A stretch of 38,013 nt of DNA from an uncultured Comamonadaceae bacterium (GTDB taxonomy: Bacteria; Pseudomonadota; Gammaproteobacteria; Burkholderiales; Burkholderiaceae): the NCBI GenBank assembly GCA_946482595.1, contig CAMLSD010000047.1, positions 1 through 38,013 of the forward strand. Direction: 5' to 3'. Below are positions 1-9,941 of this stretch, in pieces. A model generated the notes under the pieces. That model did no database searches. It was not told the DNA's origin and saw only the letters and a list, made by a program, of their open reading frames with translations. Positions within the stretch are counted from its first letter, which is position 1, and each line of letters opens with the position of its first letter. The position numbers and the translations under genes are program-made.

Positions 1-2732
1 CCTTCTCGATCCAGCTGCCGCCACCCAACGTGACCGGCACGCTGCACATGGGGCATGCGTTCAACCAGACCATCATGGACTCGCTGACGCGCTATCACCG
101 CATGCGCGGCCACAACACGCTGTGGGTGCCGGGCACCGACCACGCCGGCATCGCCACCCAGATCGTCGTGGAACGCCAGCTCCAGGCCCGCGACGGCAGT
201 TCGCGCCATGACCTGGGCCGCAAGAACTTCGTCGCCAAGGTGTGGGAATGGAAGGAGGAGTCCGGCTCCACCATCACCCGCCAGATGCGCCGCATGGGTG
301 ACTCGGTCTCGTGGGAGCACGAGTACTTCACGATGGACGAGAAGCTGTCGCGTGTGGTGACCGACACCTTCGTGAAGCTGTATGAACAGGGCCTGATCTA
401 CCGCGGCAAGCGCCTGGTCAACTGGGACCCGGTGCTCAAGTCCGCCGTGTCCGACCTCGAGGTCGAAAGCGAGGAAGAAGACGGCTCGCTGTGGCACATC
501 CGCTACCCGGTGGTGGGCAGCGACGAGAGCCTGGTGGTCGCCACCACCCGCCCCGAAACCATGCTGGGCGACACCGCCGTGATGGTCCATCCGGACGACG
601 AGCGCTACCAGCACCTGATCGGCCGGCAGGTGCAGCTGCCGCTGACCGGACGCACCATTCCCGTGATCGCCGACGATTACGTCGACCGCGAGTTCGGCAC
701 GGGGGTGGTCAAGGTCACGCCCGCCCACGACTTCAACGACCATGCCGTGGGCGTGCGCCACGGCCTGCCGGTCATCACCATCTTCACGCTCGAAGCCAGC
801 ACCAACGACGAGGTGCCCGAGGCCTACCGCGGCCTGGACCGCTTCGTGGCCCGCAAGAAGGTCGTGGCCGACCTCGAAGCCCAGGGCCTGCTGGTCGAGG
901 TGCGCAAGCACAAGCTCATGGTGCCGCGCTGTGCGCGCACCGGCCAGGTGGTCGAGCCCATGCTGACCGACCAGTGGTTCGTCGCCATGAGCAAGCCCGG
1001 GCCCGACGGCAAGTCGATCGCGCAGAAGGCCACCGAGGTGGTCGCCGACGGCTCAGTGAAATTCGTGCCCGAGCAGTGGGTCAACACCTACAACCAGTGG
1101 ATGAAGAACATCCAGGACTGGTGCATCTCGCGCCAGCTGTGGTGGGGCCACCAGATTCCGGCGTGGTACGGCAGCGGCGGCGAGCTGTTCGTCGCGCGCA
1201 GCGAGGACGACGCACGCGCCCAGGCCCGGGCGGCAGGCTACGAGGGCGAACTCACCCGCGACGAGGACGTGCTCGACACCTGGTATTCCTCGGCCCTGGT
1301 GCCCTTCTCGTCGCTGGGCTGGCCCGAGCCGACGAAGGAGCTCGATCTCTTCCTGCCGTCGTCGGTGCTGGTCACGGGCTTCGACATCATCTTCTTCTGG
1401 GTGGCCCGGATGATCATGATGACGGTGCACTTCACCGGCAAGGTGCCCTTCCACCATGTCTACATCCACGGCCTGGTGCGCGATGCGCAGGGCAAGAAGA
1501 TGAGCAAGTCCGAAGGCAATGTGCTCGACCCGGTCGACCTGATCGACGGCATCGCGCTGGAGCCGCTGCTGGACAAGCGCAGCACCGGCCTGCGCAAGCC
1601 CGAGACCGCGCCGAAGGTGCGCGAGGCCACGAAGAAGGAATTCCCCGAGGGCATTCCGGGCTACGGGGCCGACGCCCTGCGCTTCACCTTTGCCGCGCTG
1701 GCCTCGCTGGGGCGCAACATCAACTTCGACAGCAAGCGCTGCGAAGGCTATCGCAACTTCTGCAACAAGCTCTGGAATGCCACCCGCTTCGTGCTGATGA
1801 ACTGCGAAGGCCAGGACTGCGGGCTGCGCGAGCACACGAAGGAGGAGTGCCAGCCCGGCGGTGCCTTCGAGGGTTACCTGCGCTTCAGCCCGGCCGACCG
1901 CTGGATCACGAGCGAACTGCAACGTGTCGAGGCCGCCGTCGAACAGGGCTTTGCCGAATACCGGCTCGACAACGTCGCCAACGCGATCTACCAGTTCGTC
2001 TGGGACCAGTACTGCGACTGGTACCTCGAGATTGCCAAGGTGCAGATCCAGGTGGGCGGCGAGGCCGAGCAGCGCGCCACGCGCCGCACCCTGATCCGCG
2101 TGCTCGAGACGGTGCTGCGCCTGCTGCACCCGATCACGCCCTTCATCACCGAGGAGCTCTGGCAGAAGGTGGCGCCGGTGGCCGGCCGCAAGGCGGCAGA
2201 CTCCGACGACTCCATCGTGCTGGCCCCCTACCCGAAGGCCCAGCCCGAGCGCATCGACCCCACGGCCGACGCCTGGGTCGAGCGCCTGAAGGCCCTGACC
2301 GGCACCTGCCGCAACCTGCGCGGCGAGATGAACCTGTCACCGGCTGAGCGGGTGCCCCTGTATGTGTTCGGCGACGACGGGCTGGTGGGAGAAGCCGCCC
2401 CGCTGCTCAAGGCGCTGGCCAAGCTGAGCGAGGTGAAGGTGTTCACCGACGAAGCCGCCTTTGCCGAAGCCACCCGCATGGCCCCGGTGGCCGTGGCCGG
2501 CACCACCCGACTGGCGCTGCACGTCGAGATCGACGTCGCCGCCGAGCAGGAGCGGCTGGGCAAGGAGGTCAAGCGCCTCGAAGGAGAAATCGCCAAGGCC
2601 CATGCCAAGCTCGGCAACGAGAGCTTCGTGGCCCGTGCACCGGCCGCCGTGGTCGACCAGGAAAAGCAGCGCCTGGCCGACTTCACCGCCACACTCGACA
2701 AGGTGCGCGACCAGTTGGCCCGCCTGGGCTGA
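1..2732 (+). CDS. valS: valyl-tRNA synthetase, 5'-truncated by window edge
   Basis: Class Ia aminoacyl-tRNA synthetase that charges tRNA-Val in the cytoplasm and edits mischarged threonine. The frame is open from base 3 to a TGA ending at 2732, about 909 codons; the family is usually 920-960 residues, so a few dozen N-terminal residues lie outside the window. Seen: the HIGH-type signature as HMGH in the first 20 visible codons, an editing-domain stretch around '[17 protein letters not shown]', the KMSKS loop (KKMSKSEGN, bases about 1495-1520), the anticodon-binding domain, and a C-terminal charged coiled coil from about 2530 to the stop, typical of ValRS. The in-frame GTG at base 30 is an internal Val of the HIGH motif region, not a start. 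galU begins 61 bp after the stop. Confidence 0.97.
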   Translation, partial: FSIQLPPPNVTGTLHMGHAFNQTIMDSLTRYHRMRGHNTLWVPGTDHAGIATQIVVERQLQARDGSSRHDLGRKNFVAKVWEWKEESGSTITRQMRRMGDSVSWEHEYFTMDEKLSRVVTDTFVKLYEQGLIYRGKRLVNWDPVLKSAVSDLEVESEEEDGSLWHIRYPVVGSDESLVVATTRPETMLGDTAVMVHPDDERYQHLIGRQVQLPLTGRTIPVIADDYVDREFGTGVVKVTPAHDFNDHAVGVRHGLPVITIFTLEASTNDEVPEAYRGLDRFVARKKVVADLEAQGLLVEVRKHKLMVPRCARTGQVVEPMLTDQWFVAMSKPGPDGKSIAQKATEVVADGSVKFVPEQWVNTYNQWMKNIQDWCISRQLWWGHQIPAWYGSGGELFVARSEDDARAQARAAGYEGELTRDEDVLDTWYSSALVPFSSLGWPEPTKELDLFLPSSVLVTGFDIIFFWVARMIMMTVHFTGKVPFHHVYIHGLVRDAQGKKMSKSEGNVLDPVDLIDGIALEPLLDKRSTGLRKPETAPKVREATKKEFPEGIPGYGADALRFTFAALASLGRNINFDSKRCEGYRNFCNKLWNATRFVLMNCEGQDCGLREHTKEECQPGGAFEGYLRFSPADRWITSELQRVEAAVEQGFAEYRLDNVANAIYQFVWDQYCDWYLEIAKVQIQVGGEAEQRATRRTLIRVLETVLRLLHPITPFITEELWQKVAPVAGRKAADSDDSIVLAPYPKAQPERIDPTADAWVERLKALTGTCRNLRGEMNLSPAERVPLYVFGDDGLVGEAAPLLKALAKLSEVKVFTDEAAFAEATRMAPVAVAGTTRLALHVEIDVAAEQERLGKEVKRLEGEIAKAHAKLGNESFVARAPAAVVDQEKQRLADFTATLDKVRDQLARLG

Positions 2733-2793
2733 CCGACCCGCTCACGCCCTCGCGCGCCGCCCCACCACCCACATCAAGGAGGATCCCGACGCC

Positions 2794-3657
2794 ATGATTT
2801 CCAAAGCCGTCTTTCCCGTTGCCGGCCTGGGCACCCGCTTCCTGCCGGCCACCAAGGCCCAGCCCAAGGAAATGCTGCCGGTGGTCGACAAGCCGCTGAT
2901 CCAGTATGCGGTGGAGGAGGCCTATGCCGCGGGCATCCGGGAGATGATCTTCGTGACCGGGCGCACCAAACGCCCGATCGAAGACCATTTCGACATGGCC
3001 TACGAGCTGGAGACCGAACTCGAGGCCGCCGGCAAGCGCGAGCTGCTGTCCATCGTGCAGTCGATCAAGCCCGAGGACATGGAATGCGTGTTCGTGCGCC
3101 AGCCCAAGATGCTGGGCCTGGGCCATGCGGTGATGTGCGCCGAGCGCCTGGTCAACGACCACCCGTTTGCGGTCATTCTGGCCGACGACCTGATGGTCGG
3201 TGAACCGCCCATCATGAAGCAGATGGTCCAGCAGTTCGAGGAATGGCGCGCCACCATCATCGCCGTCCAGGAAGTGCCGGCCGAGCAGACCCGCCGCTAC
3301 GGCATCGTGGCCGGCACCGCCGTCAACGACCGCATGATGGACGTCACCCACATCGTCGAGAAGCCCGCGCCCGAAGACGCGCCTTCGCGCCTGGGCGTGG
3401 CCGGCCGCTACATCCTGACCCCCGGCATCTTCGAGGAGATCCGTCGGCAACCCCGCGGCGTGGGCGGCGAGATCCAGCTCACCGACGGCATCGCCGGCCT
3501 GCTGCGGCGCGAGAAGGTCTTTGCCTACCGCTATGAAGGCGTGCGCTACGACTGCGGCAGCAAGGAAGGTTTTCTCGAAGCCACCGTGCAGCTGGCGCTG
3601 CAGCATCCACAACTGGGCGACACCTTCCGGGAGTACCTGAAGGGGCTGGCGCTGTAG
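2794..3657 (+). CDS. galU: UTP-glucose-1-phosphate uridylyltransferase
   Basis: Makes UDP-glucose from UTP and glucose-1-phosphate, a precursor of LPS core, exopolysaccharide and other glycans. 287 residues, close to the usual 280-300. The nucleotide-binding loop AGLGTRF (residues 10-16) is followed by a Lys in PKEML near residue 25 and by a LADDLM metal-binding segment. The C-terminal part has the 'GGEIQLTDG' and '[12 protein letters not shown]' blocks typical of GalU. The ATG at 2794 is chosen because AAGGAGGA lies at 2776-2783 with good spacing and because the GalU N terminus ([14 protein letters not shown]) starts exactly there; the same frame stays open upstream into valS. It is probably transcribed after valS. 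A perfect 10-bp dyad sits 20 bp after the stop. Confidence 0.96.
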   Translation: MISKAVFPVAGLGTRFLPATKAQPKEMLPVVDKPLIQYAVEEAYAAGIREMIFVTGRTKRPIEDHFDMAYELETELEAAGKRELLSIVQSIKPEDMECVFVRQPKMLGLGHAVMCAERLVNDHPFAVILADDLMVGEPPIMKQMVQQFEEWRATIIAVQEVPAEQTRRYGIVAGTAVNDRMMDVTHIVEKPAPEDAPSRLGVAGRYILTPGIFEEIRRQPRGVGGEIQLTDGIAGLLRREKVFAYRYEGVRYDCGSKEGFLEATVQLALQHPQLGDTFREYLKGLAL

Positions 3658-3677
3658 CCACCCACCGCAGAGCGGGC

Positions 3678-3700
3678 GCCATGACCTCCGAGGTCATGGC
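3678..3700. promoter_or_regulatory. 10-bp perfect dyad (galU terminator or operator)
   Basis: GCCATGACCT and AGGTCATGGC flank a 3-nt CCG loop. It lies 20 bp after the galU stop and 33 bp before the ATG of the XRE regulator. It has no T-tract, so it is a weak intrinsic terminator. The dyad form and position suit an autoregulatory operator for the downstream gene. Which role applies is open. Confidence 0.5.
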
Positions 3701-3733
3701 CCTGCGAACGCGGCTGCGCTATCGTCGCAGCCC

Positions 3734-4546
3734 ATGAACCTGACGACCGCCCTTCCATTCGGCCAGTTGCTGCGCCAGTGGCGCCAGCAGCGGCGCATGA
3801 GTCAGCTCGACCTCGCGCTCGATGCCGACATCTCCGCACGCCACCTGAGCTTCCTCGAGACCGGGCGCGCCCAGCCCAGCCGCGAGATGCTGCTGCGCCT
3901 GAGCGAGCGACTCAATGTACCGCTGCGTGAGCGCAACCAGATGCTCATGGCCGCGGGGTTCGCCCCGATGTTCCCCGAGCGCCCGCTCGCAGACGCTTCC
4001 ATGGCCCCGGCCCGCCTTGCGATCGAACATGTGCTGGCCGGCCATGGCCCCTACCCAGCGCTGGCGGTCGACCGGCACTGGACGCTGGTGATGTCCAACG
4101 ACGCGGTGAAACCCTTCCTCGCGACCGTGGACACCGAACTGCTGCAAGGGCCGGTGAACGTGCTCAGGCTCAGCCTGCATCCCAAGGGACTGGCCCCGCG
4201 CATCGTGAACCTGCCTCAGTGGCGCTCCCACCTGCTGGCGCGGTTGCATCACCAGATCGAGGCCAGTGGTGACCCCGTGCTGACCGCCTTGCTGGACGAG
4301 TTGCAGGCCTATCCCATGCCTGCGGCGCCACGCGCACGCACACCCGCCTCGGCCGAACTCGACCTGGGGGGTGTGGCCATTCCGCTGCAGTACGAGTCAG
4401 ACCACGGTGTGCTGTCCCTGATCAGCACCACCACGGTGTTCGGCACGCCGGTGGACCTGACACTGGCCGAACTGGCGCTGGAGACCTTCTTCCCGGCCGA
4501 TGCCTTCACGGCCCAGGTGCTGCAGTCGCTGGCGAAGGGCCACTGA
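3734..4546 (+). CDS. XRE-family regulator with MmyB-like ligand-binding domain
   Basis: DNA-binding transcriptional regulator of 270 residues. An XRE/Cro-type helix-turn-helix covers about residues 7-62 ('QLDLALDADISARHLSFLETGRAQPS'). The rest (about 95-265) resembles the MmyB-type ligand-binding domain, with the landmarks 'ALAVDRHWTLVMSN', 'NVLRLSLHPKGLAPRIVNL' and 'PVDLTLAELALETFFPAD'. Regulators of this family often control an adjacent oxidoreductase, often divergent; here there is none, since galU is upstream and the next gene is convergent. Its target cannot be read from context. The dyad at 3678-3700 is a candidate self-operator. The ATG at 3734 is the first usable start; no strong Shine-Dalgarno is seen. 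Confidence 0.9.
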   Translation: MNLTTALPFGQLLRQWRQQRRMSQLDLALDADISARHLSFLETGRAQPSREMLLRLSERLNVPLRERNQMLMAAGFAPMFPERPLADASMAPARLAIEHVLAGHGPYPALAVDRHWTLVMSNDAVKPFLATVDTELLQGPVNVLRLSLHPKGLAPRIVNLPQWRSHLLARLHHQIEASGDPVLTALLDELQAYPMPAAPRARTPASAELDLGGVAIPLQYESDHGVLSLISTTTVFGTPVDLTLAELALETFFPADAFTAQVLQSLAKGH

Positions 4547-4598
4547 GCCCAGGGCGGCGGCCTCGCCCCGGGGCCACCTTCTTCACCGCGGGTCTGCC

Positions 4599-6515
4599 TC
4601 AGGGCACGCAGGAGGGCGCGCTCAGCAGGCGTTCGAGCTGCGTGCGGATCTGGGCCACCGTTGGAGGATGCTCGAAATAGGTGGTATGGAATGACGGCGA
4701 CGCATCATGCGACGTCGGCAGCCCTGCCAGTGCCGAACGTTTGGGCACAACACCATCACCGTCCGCCTCCAGGCCGGCCCATTCCTCGATCACATGCGCG
4801 AAGAAGTTCTCGACGCGGTGGGTGGACGCTGCCGGGCTCCATTCGGAACCCCAGGTGATGAGCCCATCGGGCAACCCTCGGCCGCGCGCCATGCGGGCCA
4901 CGCCGGCCGGTTCGACATCCTTGAATCCGGGCGGGATGTCATAGGCCAGCGCCCGCTCCAGCAGCATCAGGTCGGTGAGCTGCTCCGGGGTCAGCACCCC
5001 CTTGGCCGCATTGGTGAACAGCCCCAGCAGATGCGCCACGCCGGACCAGCGCTTGCCGATATGGCGAAACACCGGCGTGCCTTCATGCGGCCCGCCTGCC
5101 GTGAGGCCATGGAACTCCCAGCCCGGCCAGCGCTGACGCAGGTTGTCGAGCGCAAAACGCACCACGTTGCCGCCGCGCGAATGTGACAGCATGACCAGTC
5201 GCCCGGTGCTTGCGCCCCCGATGACCTTGCGTTCGAGCGCATCGATCAGCTGGTTGATGTTGCGATTCACACGCACGAAGGTGTCATGCTCGAAGCGCCA
5301 CACACAGCGGTCGTCCAGCAGCGGCATGCCCACCCAGGGACCGGTGGCCGTACCCGTGGCCGCTGCGTCGGCATTCGGATCAAGCCACGCGCCAAAGCCG
5401 CCACGCACCGAGCTCAGGCCCCCATGCACCAGCACAAGGTGGCCATCGGGCACGAGTTCACCGGGCGCATGGGTCACGGCGGGCGGTGAGGCAGGCGCGA
5501 GCCAGGCGCCGGCTCGCGCGGCGGCATTGAGCTGATCGTCCGGCGTGGCCGGTTGCCCGAGGGCTTTGGCCCAATAGGCCTCATCGGTGATCAGGCGCTG
5601 CGCAAAGGTCGGGTCGCGGTCGGCCGTACCCTGGATCAGACCCAGCCAGCGCAGCAGACGCACGGCATGGCGCTGCAACCAGGCCATCGACCAGCTTTCC
5701 TGCAGTTCGAAGGTGACCACCGGCACAGCCACCAGCAGCCCCACACCGGCACGCAGCGTACGGCGGATCAGCGGCGCCTCGGCATCGTTGATGGGCACCA
5801 GCCAGGTGGACTCCTCACCCCTGATGCGCACCAGTTCGTCGGAGAACGCGATGCCGTCCCCGCGGAAACTGCAAGGCGCCCACGGTGGGGCATCGCTCGC
5901 TGTCGTGTCCCCATCGCCTGCTGCCGCGGCACGTCCGCCCCAGTAGATGCGGGTCTCGATCTCGAGCTGCACCACCACCTGCCTGCCGCGCCAAGCCGGT
6001 GGCATGTGCTGCGCCAGCTCGGCCACCAGGGTGGCCTCGGACTCGGCCAGCGGCACACGCATGTTCAGCGGTGTGTCCCGCCGGCGCACGATGGGGTGGA
6101 GCCAGTAGATCTCTGGCTGCCAGACATACAGGCGGCCATCCGCATGCGTGGCCTGCGGACCGGCGCGGCCCTTGCCGGCCCAATGGTTGAAATGGTCGGT
6201 CCCCGGCAGCCCTTGCAGCTGGGTGCTCAGCCGAGCCTCTTCGCGCAACTGTCGTTCGATGCCGGCCACGAAAGGTGCCAGGGCGTCGCTGTACCAGGCC
6301 GATCGTCGCTCTTCAAAGCGTTCGAGCACCTGCGTGGCCGTGATCTGACCGTGTACGGTGTCGATCATCGGTCGCGGTCCCCGCGGCGGCGCCGGGCGGG
6401 CCGGCGCAGGTTCGTCAGGGACGAAGGCGTTGCCGAGTCCAGGGCCCTGCGCCTGTGGTGGTTCGACGTGCTCGTCGCCGTCGACATGGAACTCGATGTG
6501 CAGTGATGTCGGCAT
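4599..6515 (-). CDS. large alpha/beta hydrolase (lipase/esterase-like)
   Basis: Protein of 638 residues with an uncharacterised N-terminal half and a C-terminal alpha/beta-hydrolase fold. Visible landmarks, numbered from the ATG at 6515: an oxyanion-type VLVHGG (His364), nucleophile elbow SHSRGG (Ser446), acid candidates Asp585 or Asp587 in 'ADGDGVVP', and His610 or His616 in 'FHTTYFEHPP'. SHSRGGN resembles lipases of the PGAP1/LCAT kind. There is no signal peptide, so it is probably cytoplasmic. A GTG at 6527 overlaps the kinase stop as GTGA, but GGAAGG (6527-6532) abuts it and instead suits the ATG at 6515 (11-nt spacing). It is the last gene of the operon of response regulator, radical SAM protein and kinase. 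The substrate is unknown; the family call is by motif only. Confidence 0.8.
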   Translation of the reverse strand: MPTSLHIEFHVDGDEHVEPPQAQGPGLGNAFVPDEPAPARPAPPRGPRPMIDTVHGQITATQVLERFEERRSAWYSDALAPFVAGIERQLREEARLSTQLQGLPGTDHFNHWAGKGRAGPQATHADGRLYVWQPEIYWLHPIVRRRDTPLNMRVPLAESEATLVAELAQHMPPAWRGRQVVVQLEIETRIYWGGRAAAAGDGDTTASDAPPWAPCSFRGDGIAFSDELVRIRGEESTWLVPINDAEAPLIRRTLRAGVGLLVAVPVVTFELQESWSMAWLQRHAVRLLRWLGLIQGTADRDPTFAQRLITDEAYWAKALGQPATPDDQLNAAARAGAWLAPASPPAVTHAPGELVPDGHLVLVHGGLSSVRGGFGAWLDPNADAAATGTATGPWVGMPLLDDRCVWRFEHDTFVRVNRNINQLIDALERKVIGGASTGRLVMLSHSRGGNVVRFALDNLRQRWPGWEFHGLTAGGPHEGTPVFRHIGKRWSGVAHLLGLFTNAAKGVLTPEQLTDLMLLERALAYDIPPGFKDVEPAGVARMARGRGLPDGLITWGSEWSPAASTHRVENFFAHVIEEWAGLEADGDGVVPKRSALAGLPTSHDASPSFHTTYFEHPPTVAQIRTQLERLLSAPSCVP

Positions 6516-6523
6516 GGAGTGGT

Positions 6524-8350
6524 TCACCTTCCGCGCACGCCCAGCTTGAACGCGATCATCGCGCGCAGCTTGTTGGGTACGACCGGCTTGATCAGGAGAT
6601 GGAAGTCGTGTTCGTGCGCCTCTTCTTCGAGCGACACGGTCGTGCTGCCGGTGACGACGATGGCCGGCAACGCCTTGCCGAAGCGCTCGCGCAAGGCCCG
6701 GATGGCGTCGATGCCGGTCGTGCGGTGGTCGATGCGGTAGTCGACGATCAGCAGGTCGGGCAGCAGACCCTGCTGGCTGGCCTGCTCGGCCCAGCCCTGG
6801 CTGGCCGCCACGCTGTCGAACGCAGCCACCGTGGCGCCCCAGCCCTTGAGCATCACCTCCAGGCCGTCGCGCACCGCGGGTTCGTCCTCCACCACCACGA
6901 TGAGCTTGCGGTCCAGCGTGATGCCCAGCGGTGCCTTGCTGACCGAGGCCTCGCTGGGCCGCACGGCTCTGCCCATCGGCACCATCAGGGTGAACACCGT
7001 GCCATGGCCGAGACGCGAGCGCAGTGACAGCGGTGTGCCCATCAGGTCGGCGAGACGACGCACGATCGCCAGGCCCAGGCCCAGGCCCTTGCGATGATGC
7101 GCCGGCAGCGGTTGATCAGGCTGGACCTGGTAGAACTCTTCGAAGATCCGGGCCTGCTCGCTTTCGGCAATGCCGGCGCCGGAATCCCACACCTGGAGCA
7201 TCAGCTTGTCACCGCGCTGCCGGCAGCTCACGAGCACCCCGCCGTCCTCGGTGTAGCGAATGGCGTTCGAGATCAGATTGCGCAGGATGCGCTCGACCAG
7301 CACCGGGTCGGCATAGGCGAACCACTGTTCGCCGCGCAGCTTGAGCTGGAGGCCTTTCTCGAAGGCCGTGGGTTCGTAATGCAGCCGCAGGCGGGCAAAC
7401 ATCTCGCGCATGCCGAAGTTCTGCGGCACCACATCGACAGCGCCGGTGTCGATCTTGGTGATGTCGAGCAGCTCACTGAACAAGCCCTCCAGCGCATCGA
7501 CAGAACTGTTGATGCTGTTGACGAGCTTGATGACTTCCTCGTCGCGCGACTTGTTGCGCAAGGCCTCTGCGAACAGCCCCATGGCGTGAAGCGGTTGACG
7601 CAGATCGTGGCTGGCGGCCGCGAAGAACTGCGTCTTGGCACGGTTGGCCACTTCTGCATCCTGACGGGCCGCCTCGGCGACCAGCATCTGCCGGCGCAGT
7701 TGGTCAGCCAGCAGCTCGGTGCGGATCTTCAGGTCGACCAGGTTGTCGTAGACCTTCTTGTAGTTGCGCGCCATCAGCGCCGACATCGCGAAGAACAGCA
7801 GGATCAACAAGCCCAGCTCAATGCCAGCCATGCCCTGTCCGTAGGCCAGGCGCGCGCTGGTGGGCAGCAGGCTGGCTCCGGCAAACGCCAGGAAGACGCG
7901 CGTCTGATTGGCCAGCAGCTGGATCGAACCCAAGGTGTACCCATACACGTTGAGGACCAGGCCCACCTGCTGCAGCGTGCCACCGTAGGGATAGAACACC
8001 CACACCGCCAGGCCCCAGAACATGCCGGTCACCACGGTGAGCAGGTTCCAGGTCTTGCGCCAGGCCAGCAGGGCCTCAAGCCCCTGCTCGTCGGCCCGTG
8101 CAAACCGCTTGTAGAGCACCCACCGCGTGCCCATCAGGGCCGCAAACGGCACACACCAAGACATGAACGCCTTGACAGGGGCCATGCCCCAGAAGAGCGT
8201 GATCAGGATGAGCACGCCGACAAGATTGCCGACGATGGAGGCGGGCGTCTGCTGGAACAGGCTGCGCACGTCGTCGCGCAGCCTGTCCTGTTCATGCTTG
8301 ACGCGTTCTGCTGCGGACTCTTCGAGGGAAATGGAAGGTGGGCTGCTCAC
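6524..8350 (-). CDS. membrane hybrid sensor histidine kinase with C-terminal receiver
   Basis: Protein of 608 residues. The N terminus has about six membrane helices (roughly 36-58, 61-80, 101-124, 129-147, 151-171, 177-194) with no obvious periplasmic sensor. A coiled coil (195-235) follows, then a HisKA domain with phospho-acceptor His248 in 'ASHDLRQPLHAMGLF' (the HDLRQP subtype). The ATPase domain has 'NLISNAIRYT', 'DSGAGI' and 'KGLGLGLAIV'. A C-terminal receiver domain has its acceptor Asp537 in 'LIVDYRID' and a Lys in 'LLIKPV'. It probably autophosphorylates in response to a membrane or intracellular cue and passes phosphate within itself and to the co-encoded LuxR-type regulator. The start is GTG at 8350, 4 bp after the radical SAM stop, with GGAG about 12 nt upstream; an ATG at 8358 hits a stop after three codons. 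Confidence 0.94.
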   Translation of the reverse strand: MSSPPSISLEESAAERVKHEQDRLRDDVRSLFQQTPASIVGNLVGVLILITLFWGMAPVKAFMSWCVPFAALMGTRWVLYKRFARADEQGLEALLAWRKTWNLLTVVTGMFWGLAVWVFYPYGGTLQQVGLVLNVYGYTLGSIQLLANQTRVFLAFAGASLLPTSARLAYGQGMAGIELGLLILLFFAMSALMARNYKKVYDNLVDLKIRTELLADQLRRQMLVAEAARQDAEVANRAKTQFFAAASHDLRQPLHAMGLFAEALRNKSRDEEVIKLVNSINSSVDALEGLFSELLDITKIDTGAVDVVPQNFGMREMFARLRLHYEPTAFEKGLQLKLRGEQWFAYADPVLVERILRNLISNAIRYTEDGGVLVSCRQRGDKLMLQVWDSGAGIAESEQARIFEEFYQVQPDQPLPAHHRKGLGLGLAIVRRLADLMGTPLSLRSRLGHGTVFTLMVPMGRAVRPSEASVSKAPLGITLDRKLIVVVEDEPAVRDGLEVMLKGWGATVAAFDSVAASQGWAEQASQQGLLPDLLIVDYRIDHRTTGIDAIRALRERFGKALPAIVVTGSTTVSLEEEAHEHDFHLLIKPVVPNKLRAMIAFKLGVRGR

Positions 8351-8354
8351 GTGT

Positions 8355-9911
8355 TCATTGCTCCTGCACGACGGGTGACTTGACCGGGACCTTGACGGGC
8401 CGGGTCACCGGCGCGAACACCTTCTGGTGTTCTCGCCAGGCCGGCAGGACATGACCGAACTCGTCGGTCACCATGGTGGGGCTGCAGATCTCGATGCGCT
8501 GCGCTTCGGAATCGAAGTCATCCGCAGCGAAGGGCACGACCTCGGGCGGCAGCGTATCAGTGCCGGCCATGAAGGTGCGCCCCGGGACCGGATCGAACCG
8601 GGTGGCCCACATGTCGCCTACATCGAGCGCCGCCGCCGTCCAGGAGCCGCGACGCAGCAGCTTGGGCAGGTCGTCGGCCAGCTTGGCCAGCCGGTGCCCG
8701 GGTGCGTAGATGCGCTCCATCGTGTCGCGGTAGGTGTCGAGGAACGGCTGAAGCTCGGCGCGCTGAGGCTGCAGCACCAGAGTGTACGCACTGAAGTCGT
8801 ACAGGTTGGCATTCGGCAGGAACATCGGGCGCGCGCTGCCGGCCATGCGATCGAAGAAGGGCGTACCCGGAATGGGCGTTTCGAAGGACACGAAGCTGGG
8901 CACGTGCAGGCCACAGGCGTCGAGGTGGTCCGGCAGGGACCGGATGTAGTCCAGATCGTCATGCACCGGGCTCACGATGAGGCCGGCGATCACGAGGATG
9001 CCTTCCTCACGGCTTTGCGCGATGGCCTCCGCGATCTTGCCGATGTTGTTCTGCGGCTTCTGGATGTCGGCCAGGGTCGCGGGATTGAAGGTCTCCAGCC
9101 CGACGAACACAGCGCGACAGCCGCATTCATACATGAGCTTGAGCAGCTCTCGGTTCGCGATCACGTTGAAGGTCAGGCAGGCCCCCCAGCGCACGTCCAG
9201 CGGCTTGAGGGCCAGGCACAGCTGGCGGAACCACTTGAGGTTGCCAGCCAGGTTGTTGTCATAGAAGACGATCAGCCGCTGCTTCCAGCCCGGCACGCGG
9301 GCGGCCTGCAGCGCCTGCTGGCCGGCCACGATATCGCGCACGACGGACTCCACCGGCCGGATCGCATGGCGCGTGCCCACGGCCGTGAGTGCGCAGAAAT
9401 CGCAGGCATAGGGGCAGCCGCGGGTGGCTTCGACCGACAGCGGGAACATCTGCTTGTCGGCCACCGGCGCGATGTGCGGCACCGGCACCAGGTCTGCAAA
9501 GTACCCGGCGGAGCGGTACACCGGAGCCAGGCGATTGGCTCGTGCGTCCGCGACCACACGGCCCACCGTGTCTTCGGGGTCGCCGATCACCACGGCATCA
9601 AAGTAAGGCTGGCACAACTGGGGATAGGTGCCGGCCATGCCGCCGCCGAGCACCGTCTTGGCGCCACGGCGCCGGAAGTAGTGCGAGATCTGGCGGGCAC
9701 GGTCCCAGTCGGCATGCACGCATGACAGGAAGACCAGGTCGTAGCTGCGGGACCAGTCCGGGTCGTCCCAGGTGTCGTTGATGATGTCGACTTCGCACCA
9801 GTCGGGCAGCAGCCCGGCGATCAGCGGCCCGATCTGGGGCTGCAGCCCGCCGCGGTGATGAGCGCCTTTTCGGTGGTAGTCGGTGAAGACGGAGATGATG
9901 GCAACACGCAT
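8355..9911 (-). CDS. radical SAM protein with N-terminal B12-binding-like domain
   Basis: 518 residues. Residues 1-150 look like a Rossmann-type B12-binding domain: strand 'RVAIISVF', then 'DYHRKG' (residues 11-16, a literal DxHxxG match), 'FLSCVHADW' and 'KTVLGGGMAG'. The radical SAM core follows with C166PYAC170DFC173, the canonical CX3CX2C for a [4Fe-4S] cluster and SAM cleavage, and later 'VFVGLETFNP' and 'PIPGTPFFD'. A C-terminal tail of about 130 residues matches nothing I know. The reaction is unknown; relatives include methylases and methylthiolases. It sits between a response regulator and a sensor kinase on one transcript (30 bp and 4 bp gaps), so its product is probably tied to that signalling pathway. 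ATG at 9911; the ribosome binding site is weak. Confidence 0.88.
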   Translation of the reverse strand: MRVAIISVFTDYHRKGAHHRGGLQPQIGPLIAGLLPDWCEVDIINDTWDDPDWSRSYDLVFLSCVHADWDRARQISHYFRRRGAKTVLGGGMAGTYPQLCQPYFDAVVIGDPEDTVGRVVADARANRLAPVYRSAGYFADLVPVPHIAPVADKQMFPLSVEATRGCPYACDFCALTAVGTRHAIRPVESVVRDIVAGQQALQAARVPGWKQRLIVFYDNNLAGNLKWFRQLCLALKPLDVRWGACLTFNVIANRELLKLMYECGCRAVFVGLETFNPATLADIQKPQNNIGKIAEAIAQSREEGILVIAGLIVSPVHDDLDYIRSLPDHLDACGLHVPSFVSFETPIPGTPFFDRMAGSARPMFLPNANLYDFSAYTLVLQPQRAELQPFLDTYRDTMERIYAPGHRLAKLADDLPKLLRRGSWTAAALDVGDMWATRFDPVPGRTFMAGTDTLPPEVVPFAADDFDSEAQRIEICSPTMVTDEFGHVLPAWREHQKVFAPVTRPVKVPVKSPVVQEQ

Positions 9912-9941
9912 GACGAACCTGAAGCAAGTACGCGTGTCGTG

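Noticed and set aside
7094..8383. Long antisense open frame (429 codons) over the histidine kinase gene
   Set aside because: Shadow of a high-GC gene; composition is Gln/His/Arg-rich with no family signal, while the minus-strand frame has full HisKA, ATPase and receiver motifs.
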